A stretch of 64,000 nucleotides of DNA from an uncultured Roseobacter sp. (GTDB lineage Bacteria > Pseudomonadota > Alphaproteobacteria > Rhodobacterales > Rhodobacteraceae): NCBI RefSeq assembly GCF_947499265.1, contig NZ_CANMNK010000005.1:308173-372172 (forward strand), written 5' to 3'. Both the position numbers and the translations under genes were made by a program. Of this stretch, positions 9,572-16,497 are shown piece by piece; the stretch's first letter is position 1; each line of letters opens with the position of its first letter. The notes below the pieces were generated by a model. That model ran no database searches and was not told where the DNA came from. It was given only the letters and a program-made list of their open reading frames with translations.

Positions 9572-10749
9572 GCCGCGTCACCCGCTTTGCAGGTCGTGAT
9601 CCCGGCCCTGCAGCGCGGGTCGTTGGGTTCATGGCGCATCTGCGGGAAAACGGATTGCGCCTTGGTGTGTCCGAAACTGATCTCGCGCTGGCTGCCTTAT
9701 GTGAGGTGGACGCGAGCCTGCCAGAACACAGCCGTCAGGCTTTGAAAGCGGTCTGTACGGGGTGCAAAGAAGAGATCGACCAGTTTGACGCGCTTTTTGA
9801 CAGCTATTGGTTGGACGCGGGCCGCGTGAAACAGAAGATCGTGCAAACCCCGGCCGTAAAGGACGATGACGGCGTACATTCGTCCCGCGAAGCGCAAGGC
9901 GATGACGCCAGCGGAGCCGGGTCAGTGAATGCGCCCGATGGCGGTGAAGGTGAGGCCGAAAGCGAGGGCGAAGGCCGGTTGATTGCGACGGAGGTGCGCA
10001 ATCTGATGCGCAAAGACCTGCGGGATCTGGTCCGCCCCGAAGACATCGCAGAGGCGGAAGGGGTCGCGCGCCGGTTGGGCGCCGCCCTGCGCGACCGCCG
10101 GTCCCGCCGCCGGATCGCCGCGCGCAAGGGGGACCGGTTGCATTTTCGCAGGACCATCCGCGCCAGCCTTGCGACCGGAGGCGAGCCGGTGCGGTTGCTA
10201 CACAAACACCGCCCCGACCGACCCCACAAGATTGTGGCGCTGTGCGATGTCTCGGGCTCGATGACGGTCTATGCGCAGGTGTTTCTGGCATTTCTGGCCG
10301 GGCTCATGCGCAGTGATCCCACGGCAGATGCCTATCTGTTCCACACCCGTCTGGTCCGCATCACCGAAGCCCTGCGCGACAAGGATACCCTGCGTGCAAT
10401 TGGACGCATGTCATTGATGGCGGACGGTTTTGGTGGCGGGTCCGAAATCGGGCCGTCTCTGGCTCGCTTTGCCAGAACCTACGCCAAGCGCTTTGTCGAT
10501 GGACGCAGTGTCGTCATGATCCTTTCGGACGGCTACGACACGGCCCCGCCCGACGTTCTGGACGCGGCCCTCGAAGACTTGAAAAAGCGCGGCTGCAAGA
10601 TCATCTGGCTCAACCCGTTGAAAGGGTGGCGCGATTACGCGCCCGTCGCGGCGGGCATGGCGGCGGCGCTCCCGCATCTTGATCTCTTTGCCTCCGCCAA
10701 CACGCTGGACGATCTGGCCGCCCTTGACCGGGAGTTGACAGCGCTATGA
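9568..10749 (+). CDS. coxE: VWA-domain CO dehydrogenase maturation protein
   Basis: This 393-residue protein ends in a von Willebrand A domain with the metal-ion adhesion motif DVSGS at 227-231 and a later SDGYD. Before it lies a low-complexity acidic and glycine-rich linker (about 98-140, rich in Gly, Glu, Asp and Ser) and an Arg-rich stretch (about 168-200). CoxE proteins pair with CoxD, as MoxR ATPases generally pair with VWA partners, and help mature the active site of CO dehydrogenase. Overlapping starts and stops with both neighbours point to one transcript and coupled translation. Confidence 0.92.
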   Translation: MSRVTRFAGRDPGPAARVVGFMAHLRENGLRLGVSETDLALAALCEVDASLPEHSRQALKAVCTGCKEEIDQFDALFDSYWLDAGRVKQKIVQTPAVKDDDGVHSSREAQGDDASGAGSVNAPDGGEGEAESEGEGRLIATEVRNLMRKDLRDLVRPEDIAEAEGVARRLGAALRDRRSRRRIAARKGDRLHFRRTIRASLATGGEPVRLLHKHRPDRPHKIVALCDVSGSMTVYAQVFLAFLAGLMRSDPTADAYLFHTRLVRITEALRDKDTLRAIGRMSLMADGFGGGSEIGPSLARFARTYAKRFVDGRSVVMILSDGYDTAPPDVLDAALEDLKKRGCKIIWLNPLKGWRDYAPVAAGMAAALPHLDLFASANTLDDLAALDRELTAL

Positions 10750-11528
10750 CACCAGCAGAAATCCTTTCCTCTGATCTGGCCGAAGCGGCGGAAACCCTGC
10801 GCGCACAAGGTGAGCCCTTTGCCTTTGCAACCATCGTCCGCACCGCCGGGGCGACAGCGGCCAAGCCCGGCGCAAAAGCCCTGCTGAGCAGCGATGGCAC
10901 CATTCTGGAGGGCTGGCTTGGCGGTGGCTGCACGCGCGGTGCTGTCAAACGCGCGGCTGTCGAGGCCTTTAAAACAGGGGCGCCGCAACTGGTGTCGGTC
11001 GCTCCGGAAGAGCTGCTGGCCGAGAAGGGGATCACCGCCGGGGAGGAGGTGGACGGCACGCGCTTTGCCCGCAATGGCTGCCCCTCGCGTGGCAGTATCG
11101 ATATTTTCATCGAGCCTTGCCTGCCAATGCCGGTACTGACGGTCGTTGGAAACTCGCCGGTGGCCAACGCTTTGTCAGCACTTGCGCCCAGTTTTCACTG
11201 GGACATTAAAAGCGTGCTCGAAGACACCATTACCCACCAACGCCATGCGGTGGTCGTTGCGACACAAGGCCAAGGGGATTTGGACGCGCTCCTGGCCGCA
11301 TTGCAGGCCAAACCGAATTTCATCGCCTTTGTCGGCAGCCAAAAGAAATTCGCGGTTCTGGCGGACAAGCTGCGCAAGGCCGGGGTCGGCGACGCGCCGA
11401 TCGCAACCATCAAAGCACCTGCCGGCATAGACATCGGAGCCGTAACCCCGGAGGAAATCGCACTTTCGATTTTGGCCGAACTGGTGCAGCAGAGACGCCG
11501 CGTCTTTCAAGGCAAAGCCGATGACTGA
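10746..11528 (+). CDS. coxF: XdhC/CoxF-family molybdenum cofactor protein
   Basis: The 260-residue protein belongs to the XdhC/CoxI/CoxF family. It has the N-terminal XdhC block (TAKPGAKALLSSDGTILEGWLGGGC, seen here in part as LSSDGTILEGWLGGGC) and a C-terminal Rossmann-like XdhC_C part containing FIAFVGSQKKFAVL and GIDIGAVTPEEIALSILAEL. These proteins bind molybdenum cofactor, help its sulfuration and deliver it to the apo-enzyme. Its position after coxE fits CoxF. It overlaps coxE by four and the next gene by eight bases. Confidence 0.85.
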   Translation: MTPAEILSSDLAEAAETLRAQGEPFAFATIVRTAGATAAKPGAKALLSSDGTILEGWLGGGCTRGAVKRAAVEAFKTGAPQLVSVAPEELLAEKGITAGEEVDGTRFARNGCPSRGSIDIFIEPCLPMPVLTVVGNSPVANALSALAPSFHWDIKSVLEDTITHQRHAVVVATQGQGDLDALLAALQAKPNFIAFVGSQKKFAVLADKLRKAGVGDAPIATIKAPAGIDIGAVTPEEIALSILAELVQQRRRVFQGKADD

Positions 11529-12126
11529 TGTCGCCGCGATCATTCTGGCGGCGGGTCAATCGCGCCGTATGGGCGATCAGAACAAGCTGCTCCTGCCCAT
11601 CTCCGGCATGCCAATGATCCGACATGTTGTCCTGCAATATCGTGCGGCAATCACAGGGCCGATTGTTGTCGTCACGGGGTATGACGCCGCCAGGATTGTA
11701 AGCGCGCTTGAAGATATCGACGTTGCCTTTGCGTTCAATCCTGACCACGAGACAGGCCAGCAAACCTCGGTTGCCTGCGGGCTGCGTGCCTGTCCGTCGG
11801 CGGAACTGGTGCTGATCGGATTAGGGGATCAGCCGCTCTTGAACGCAGGTGACATCAGCTCACTTCTTCAGGCGCATATCGCAGGCGATCCCGCCAAAAT
11901 CTCCATACCCATTAAGGGCGACAAACGCGGCAATCCCATCGTGATCCCGAAAACACTTCAGCCGCGTCTACTGGAAGACCCTGACCGTCCCGGGTGCATG
12001 CGCTTCACCCGTGAAAACCCGGATCTGGTGCAGCGACATGCGCTGAAAGCACACGGGTTTTATACCGATGTCGATACACCCGACGCCTATCAGGCGCTGC
12101 TGGCCCGAAAGGAAACCGTGCAATGA
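11521..12126 (+). CDS. MocA/MobA-like nucleotidyltransferase, probable MCD synthesis
   Basis: The 201-residue protein begins with IILAAGQSRRMGDQNKLLL, the nucleotide-binding signature of molybdenum-cofactor cytidylyl- and guanylyl-transferases, and contains GLGDQPLL as the metal-binding region. CO dehydrogenase needs molybdopterin cytosine dinucleotide, so a MocA-type cytidylyltransferase acting for CoxL is the natural reading. The two proteins of the XdhC family and MocA often occur together for such enzymes. The sequence alone cannot prove CTP over GTP use. The stop TGA overlaps the ATG of a 30-codon ORF. Confidence 0.85.
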   Translation: MTDVAAIILAAGQSRRMGDQNKLLLPISGMPMIRHVVLQYRAAITGPIVVVTGYDAARIVSALEDIDVAFAFNPDHETGQQTSVACGLRACPSAELVLIGLGDQPLLNAGDISSLLQAHIAGDPAKISIPIKGDKRGNPIVIPKTLQPRLLEDPDRPGCMRFTRENPDLVQRHALKAHGFYTDVDTPDAYQALLARKETVQ

Positions 12127-12215
12127 AAAACTGGATGAACATCCTGCGCCGCCTGCGCCAAAAAATCGCTTTGACGCCGGAACAAGCAGACCACATCAGA
12201 TTCCCCTGTTGTTAG
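12123..12215 (+). CDS. 30-residue ORF inside the cox operon, ends FPCC
   Basis: An ATG overlaps the stop of the MocA-like gene (ATGA), the same junction as between the other genes of this operon. The product starts MKNWMNILRRLRQK, is strongly basic in its first half and ends HIRFPCC, with two adjacent cysteines at the very C-terminus. It stops 13 bases before coxG, whose ribosome binding site AAAGGA lies in between. The position suggests that it is translated and keeps ribosomes moving into coxG. I do not recognise a family; the C-terminal CC could bind a metal such as copper, but this is a guess. A remnant with no function remains possible. Confidence 0.5.
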   Translation: MKNWMNILRRLRQKIALTPEQADHIRFPCC

Positions 12216-12228
12216 CAAAGGACATATC

Positions 12229-12681
12229 ATGGAACTCGCCGACGAAGTCATCATCAACGCTCCGAAAGACCGCGTCTATGCCGCGCTGAATGATCCGGAA
12301 GTCTTGCAGCAATGCATCCCCGGCTGTGAGGAGTTGGTCAAACACTCTGATACCGAGCTTGCCGCCAAAGTTGTCCTGAAGGTGGGGCCTGTGAAGGCGC
12401 GCTTTAGCGGCGACGTGCAGTTGGACACAGCGGGCGCGCCAGATGCGTTTTCGCTCACCGGCCAGGGCAATGGTGGCGCTGCGGGCCATGCCAAAGGCGG
12501 CGCAGATGTCACGCTCACCGCTGACGGAGATCAGACCATCCTGCGATATGAAGCCAAGGCCGAGATCGGTGGCAAGCTTGCCCAACTGGGAAGCCGTCTG
12601 ATCCAAGGTACAGCCAAAAAGCTGGCCGCGAAGTTCTTCAAGTCATTTGCTGACGTGGTCAATGAAGACGCAACTGTCTAA
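12229..12681 (+). CDS. coxG: CoxG-family SRPBCC protein
   Basis: The 150-residue protein is a CoxG/SRPBCC-fold domain: it opens with MELADEVIINAPKDRVYAALNDPEVLQQCIPG in family style and has the later block AKVVLKVGPVKARFSGDV. In Oligotropha, CoxG recruits CO dehydrogenase to the cytoplasmic membrane, and the SRPBCC pocket is known in related proteins to hold a quinone or lipid-like ligand. Ribosome binding site AAAGGA lies seven bases before the ATG. It is the last gene of the cox cluster, followed by a terminator. Many CoxG proteins have a C-terminal membrane helix; this short one does not. Confidence 0.92.
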   Translation: MELADEVIINAPKDRVYAALNDPEVLQQCIPGCEELVKHSDTELAAKVVLKVGPVKARFSGDVQLDTAGAPDAFSLTGQGNGGAAGHAKGGADVTLTADGDQTILRYEAKAEIGGKLAQLGSRLIQGTAKKLAAKFFKSFADVVNEDATV

Positions 12682-12749
12682 GCGATTGGCTAGGCCGACC
12701 ACGCGTCGGATGTCCTTGTCATGACAGCCCGCCTCGCTTTTGGTTGAAA

Positions 12750-12786
12750 GGGAGCCAAGCGCAATGCTGGCTCCCTCGCGTTTTTT
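12750..12786 (+). terminator. Intrinsic terminator after the cox operon
   Basis: A perfect 8-base-pair stem, GGGAGCCA at 12750-12757 with TGGCTCCC at 12768-12775, encloses a ten-base loop and is followed by a run of six T at 12781-12786. It sits 69 bases after the coxG stop and would end the cox transcript. Confidence 0.75.
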
Positions 12787-12949
12787 GGAGCAAGCGGGGC
12801 GATGACCAGATACCCTTTAAACGAATGGGATGATCGCGATCTCCATCTTCACGCAACGCGGACTTCAAGTCGCCATCTGGCGGCGCGTCGGTGACCCCGG
12901 TTGATGCAACCCTCAACATGAATGCCACTTACCATCTTGGTGTTAGCCG

Positions 12950-13939
12950 TCAGTCTGAAGGCAAAAGGTAGTCATTTGTGAACCAACTTGAGACATCCGG
13001 CAATTCGGTCAGTTGTCTGCCGTCCTCGCCACGCAAAATGCCCGTCTCGAACAAAAACTGTGTGATATTCACGAACATCTCTTCGTCGATCAGACCTACC
13101 GGTTCGCCGGGGTCTTGCAGAAATCCGCCCTCGACCAGCGCCACCATCGAGGCGTGTACAAGGTCGGGATTCGACATCATCCCGGCGGTTTCGGCAATCA
13201 GTATATCAGCAGCCTCTGCAGGGTTGTTGGCGGCGAATTGATAGCCACGCTGCGCGGCTTGCACGAACGCGTGGGCGGCGTCGGGGTTTTGCTTTAGCCA
13301 AGTGCCATTGCCGCCCAAAAATGTCGTATGCTGGTCCGGAACGCCGAAGTCGGCATAGCGAAAGGCGCGTTGCGGACGATCCAGCAGCACCGAGTTCACG
13401 CCTTCCCACGTGCTGACCTCCAGCGTGAAATCCACGCTGCCATTGGCCAACGCTTCATAAGCCGACGTCCCCAATGTAACAGTATCGAAAACCCCTTCGC
13501 CGCCGTCGTTGCGGATGATGGTTGAAATCAACGCCTCCTCCCACGCGCTGCCGAAACCCGCATAGGTCATCCCATCCAGATCTGCAGGGCGCTGAATGTC
13601 CTCGCGTTCGCCGTTAAAGACCAACCGCCCGGCCTCATGCTGTACGACTGCCAAAACGACAGTCATATCCGCACCGCTCGCCCGCTGGCTGTGAAAACCC
13701 ACGGCACTGAGAATCCCAAACTCGGCCACTCCGGTGGCCACAAGGGTGCCGGAGGATGTATCCGTATAAGGCAGGATATCGACAACAAGACCCGCGTCCT
13801 CAAACCAACCTTTGGCCTGCGCCACATATAGACCGACATGATTGGTGTTTGGTGTCCAGTCGAGGGCAACAGTCAGGCGTTCCTGCGCCCAGGCAGGCAA
13901 ACTCACACAAAGCAAGGCGGCTGCAATCAGGTGTTTCAT
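12950..13939 (-). CDS. thiY: ThiY-like substrate-binding protein of a thiamin-precursor ABC importer
   Basis: The 329-residue product has a signal peptide (MKHLIAAALLCVSLPAWAQ) and then the NMT1/THI5-like block LTVALDWTPNTNHVGLYVAQAKGWF, typical of proteins binding the thiamin pyrimidine HMP or its formyl-amino precursor. It would catch the ligand in the periplasm for the ThiX/ThiZ membrane complex. The start at 13939 overlaps the stop of the ATPase gene (ATGA); the frame is open 46 codons further upstream but that part lies in the ATPase gene. It is the last gene of an operon headed by a TPP riboswitch, which strongly supports the thiamin role. Confidence 0.9.
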   Translation of the reverse strand: MKHLIAAALLCVSLPAWAQERLTVALDWTPNTNHVGLYVAQAKGWFEDAGLVVDILPYTDTSSGTLVATGVAEFGILSAVGFHSQRASGADMTVVLAVVQHEAGRLVFNGEREDIQRPADLDGMTYAGFGSAWEEALISTIIRNDGGEGVFDTVTLGTSAYEALANGSVDFTLEVSTWEGVNSVLLDRPQRAFRYADFGVPDQHTTFLGGNGTWLKQNPDAAHAFVQAAQRGYQFAANNPAEAADILIAETAGMMSNPDLVHASMVALVEGGFLQDPGEPVGLIDEEMFVNITQFLFETGILRGEDGRQLTELPDVSSWFTNDYLLPSD

Positions 13940-14691
13940 ATCTGGTCTCCGGTTTGATTGAGTAAAATGTCGAGAAGATGCGCCTCCAGGGCGTGGGCTT
14001 CGGCTGTGATGGCGCGGTCCATGCGCGGACGTGCGGTTGGCACGGCAACTTCGGCGATCACGCATGCGGGCCGACACGACAGCACATAGATGCGGTCGGA
14101 AAGTGCTACGGCCTCGCGGACATCATGGGTGACCAGCACCGTGGTCCAGCGCGCATCACGCCAGCGTTCTTCGAACCACTTCTGCATCCGTGTACGCGTC
14201 AGCGCGTCCAGCGCGCCGAAAGGCTCATCCAGCAATTGCACGGGCCGCGCCTGCACGACCGTGCGCAAAAGAGCCGCCCGCTGTCGCATCCCACCCGACA
14301 GTTGTGCCGGGTAGTGCTGCTCGAACCCGATCAATCCGAAGTCATGAAGAAACAGCATAACGCGGTCGCGCGCATCCTTGCGGGTCATGCCCTGCACCTC
14401 CAGCCCCAAGGTCAGATTGTCGAGGATGCGCCGCCAGGGCATCAGCGCGTCACGTTGCGGCATAAACGCAAATCCCTGCTGATTTTGCGCCAACGGGCGC
14501 CCGTTGCAGGTGATCGCGCCACGGTCATGCTGCAATGCCCCGGTCAACAGCCGGAAAATGGTGGACTTCCCGGCACCGGACGGGCCAAGGATTGATATGA
14601 ATTCGCCTTCGGCCACCCGCATCGAAATGTCGTCCAGCACCGCGGTGTTGCCTAAGGTGACACCGACGTTTTTCATCTCGAGAATGCTCAT
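13936..14691 (-). CDS. thiZ: ThiZ-like ABC ATPase
   Basis: The 251-residue protein has Walker A GPSGAGKST, signature [15 protein letters not shown], Walker B VQLLDEPFGALDALTR and the switch histidine in VTHDVREA. It belongs to the nitrate/sulfonate/HMP ATPase group, and its neighbours make it the energising subunit of the thiamin-precursor importer. It overlaps both the permease and the binding-protein genes by four bases. Length is normal for the group. Confidence 0.9.
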   Translation of the reverse strand: MSILEMKNVGVTLGNTAVLDDISMRVAEGEFISILGPSGAGKSTIFRLLTGALQHDRGAITCNGRPLAQNQQGFAFMPQRDALMPWRRILDNLTLGLEVQGMTRKDARDRVMLFLHDFGLIGFEQHYPAQLSGGMRQRAALLRTVVQARPVQLLDEPFGALDALTRTRMQKWFEERWRDARWTTVLVTHDVREAVALSDRIYVLSCRPACVIAEVAVPTARPRMDRAITAEAHALEAHLLDILLNQTGDQI

Positions 14692-15476
14692 CTGCCATCT
14701 CCCAGGTCGCGCCAGCGCAGGAAGATGCGTTGCAGTAGCGCGGTGATGGCGAACAACACCAGCGTCAGGGCCGAACTGATGACAACGGCCGCCAGCACGA
14801 GGTCAGGTCGAAAGCTGTTCTTGGCGTTCAGAATCACAATGCCCAGGCCCGCGCGGGCGCCGACATATTCCGCAAAGATTGCCGCCACGACCGCATAGGT
14901 GATCGAAATACGCAGCCCTGCAAAGAAATACGGCATTGCAGATGGCAACCGCGCGCGGCGAAACACTGTGCGGCGTGAGGCGCCCATGGCGCGCAGCAAG
15001 TCTTCAATTTCGGGGTCGGTGGCAGCGTATCCATCCAGCAGGGCCACCAACATCGGGAAGAACGTCACAAGCGTCACCAGCAATATTTTTGGTGTCAGAT
15101 CGAAACCGAACCACAACACGACCAAAGGCGCGATGGCGACAAGCGGCAACGTCTGGCTCACCACAAAAATCGGAAGCAGCGCGCGGCGCACACGCGGTGT
15201 GAAATCCAGCACAACTGAGAAGACAAAGGCCACCGTAAGCGACAGGGAAAACCCGGCGAGCGTGGCTTTAACGGTCGGAACCGTGTTGTGCCACAGAATG
15301 GCGCGGTTCAGCACCATCTGATCCAGCACCCGCGAAGGTGCAGGCAACACGAGCGGGGATATCCCCGAGACGCGAACGTAAAGCTCCCAGATCGCGAAGG
15401 CGCTGACCAGACTCAGGACGGCGGGAAAGCCACGGGTAAGACCTTCGCCGGGACGGCGAGGCAATGGGCGCTGCAT
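14688..15476 (-). CDS. thiX: ThiX-like ABC permease
   Basis: The 262-residue inner-membrane protein shows the SsuC/ThiX-type arrangement of about six helices, with SGISPLVLPAPSRVLDQM after the first helix and the EAA-like loop RAMGASRRTVFRRARLPSAMPYFFAGLRI that contacts the ATPase. Five bases separate its start from the stop of the upstream YkoF-like gene. It forms the channel for the HMP-type ligand carried by ThiY. Confidence 0.9.
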   Translation of the reverse strand: MQRPLPRRPGEGLTRGFPAVLSLVSAFAIWELYVRVSGISPLVLPAPSRVLDQMVLNRAILWHNTVPTVKATLAGFSLSLTVAFVFSVVLDFTPRVRRALLPIFVVSQTLPLVAIAPLVVLWFGFDLTPKILLVTLVTFFPMLVALLDGYAATDPEIEDLLRAMGASRRTVFRRARLPSAMPYFFAGLRISITYAVVAAIFAEYVGARAGLGIVILNAKNSFRPDLVLAAVVISSALTLVLFAITALLQRIFLRWRDLGDGR

Positions 15477-15480
15477 CTGT

Positions 15481-16089
15481 TCAGCGCTTGGATGGACTGT
15501 TGGCGGATACCGTCAAATCAATCGTGACATGCCCATTGGGGGGGCCGAACTGGCAAAATGCCTGCTTCAGAGTGGCAAAGACCGGGCCTGCATCACCCGC
15601 GAGGCGCGTGCAGAAGTTTTTCGACCGATCAAAGGTACCGCTTTGCTTGAGGAATTCGATACAGCCCATGATCTCAGCCATGTGATCGCCTGCCCCCATC
15701 ACATACAAGGAGAACTGCGCATCCGCCGCCTGACCCTTTTGCGGTGTCGCAGCGATGGCCGTTAGCGCGTTCTGTTGGCGTGACGCCAGCGGCTCTGACG
15801 GGTTGGCAAGCGCTCCTGTCTGGCAGATCGGGTCATCAGGCTCACCGGGACAGCCGCGTGACAGGGTAGCGCGCAGCACAACATGCTTGCCCGAAGCCGC
15901 CGCCGCTGCGTAAAGGTCACGCAACGCAGGAAACAGCACCTCGGGCGGTCCGACGATCAGGGTTGAAATATCATCGGTTTCGATCCGCAATCTGTCGCGC
16001 CACGGATCAAGGGCGCTTAGCGATGATAGAATGAGATCAACAAACCCGTCTGTCATCGGGTAAAGGGAAACTTGCGCGCCTGCAAACAT
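15481..16089 (-). CDS. YkoF-family thiamin/HMP-binding protein
   Basis: This 202-residue protein resembles the YkoF family, made of two related alpha/beta halves (MFAGAQVSLYPMTDGFVDLILSSL..., and again AQFSLYVMGAGDHMAEIMGCIEFL...). YkoF of Bacillus subtilis binds thiamin and its gene lies in a thiamin-precursor transport operon controlled by a TPP riboswitch, exactly the setting seen here. It is the first gene of this operon. Its ribosome binding site AAGGAGGA (about 16095-16102) directly abuts the riboswitch, which suggests control of translation. It has no signal peptide and probably acts in the cytoplasm. Confidence 0.82.
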   Translation of the reverse strand: MFAGAQVSLYPMTDGFVDLILSSLSALDPWRDRLRIETDDISTLIVGPPEVLFPALRDLYAAAAASGKHVVLRATLSRGCPGEPDDPICQTGALANPSEPLASRQQNALTAIAATPQKGQAADAQFSLYVMGAGDHMAEIMGCIEFLKQSGTFDRSKNFCTRLAGDAGPVFATLKQAFCQFGPPNGHVTIDLTVSANSPSKR

Positions 16090-16094
16090 TTCTG

Positions 16095-16195
16095 TCCTCC
16101 TTGCTACGCTGGCATTATCCAGATCAGCTTTGAGGGTCCGAGGGCATGCGCCCGCATCTCAGCCGCGGCTCTACGCGGCTCCCCTGTGGTGCCTT
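16095..16195 (-). promoter_or_regulatory. TPP riboswitch (THI box) of the ykoF-thiXZY operon
   Basis: On the minus strand the conserved parts of the thiamin pyrophosphate aptamer appear in order: GGGGAGCC (near 16178-16184), CTGAGA (16157-16162), an ACCC element, and CTGATCTGGATAATGCC followed by AGCGTAG (16104-16127). The last element is the most invariant part of the class. The Shine-Dalgarno sequence AAGGAGGA lies immediately 3' of the aptamer and the start codon six bases further, so ligand binding probably hides the ribosome binding site. High TPP would then shut down precursor import. Exact ends are approximate. Confidence 0.93.
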
Positions 16196-16497
16196 TTTCG
16201 TGTCAGATCGACGGAAGAAATGCAAGACCAACCAACCGGTTGGGCTTGATGTTTATTTCTGTAAAAAGAGTTGCCACATCATCAAATGAGGCCGCGCCCC
16301 AAGATGCTGCCGTTGAGGCTGGCCTCATAGACAACAACAAAATCCACCTCAGGTCACATCAACGCCCACGTTTTGTGGTAGCGTTGGGCGGCAAGGTGTT
16401 CATCTAAGTTATATTGCTCCAACTTTATTCATCCAGAAAGACGAATTGGTCGCGATCAACTAAACGAAATTTGGTCCTTTGGGAGAGGACGTTTTGA
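16196..16497. other. Intergenic region with a 12-bp palindrome, divergent promoters expected
   Basis: This stretch separates the leftward thi operon from the rightward TIR gene and must hold both promoters. A perfect 12-bp palindrome, CCAACCGGTTGG, lies at 16232-16243 and may be an operator. The part from about 16400 is AT-richer. The only other clear signal is the ribosome binding site AGAGGA before the TIR gene start. I see no small gene here. Confidence 0.4.

Noticed and set aside
9900-9980. Repeat-like GGCGAAGG/GGTGAGG run in coxE
   Set aside because: It encodes the acidic, Gly-rich linker common in CoxE and is not a true tandem repeat.
12719-12928. 69-codon minus-strand frame between coxG and thiY
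   Set aside because: It runs through the terminator hairpin and has no ribosome binding site or family features.
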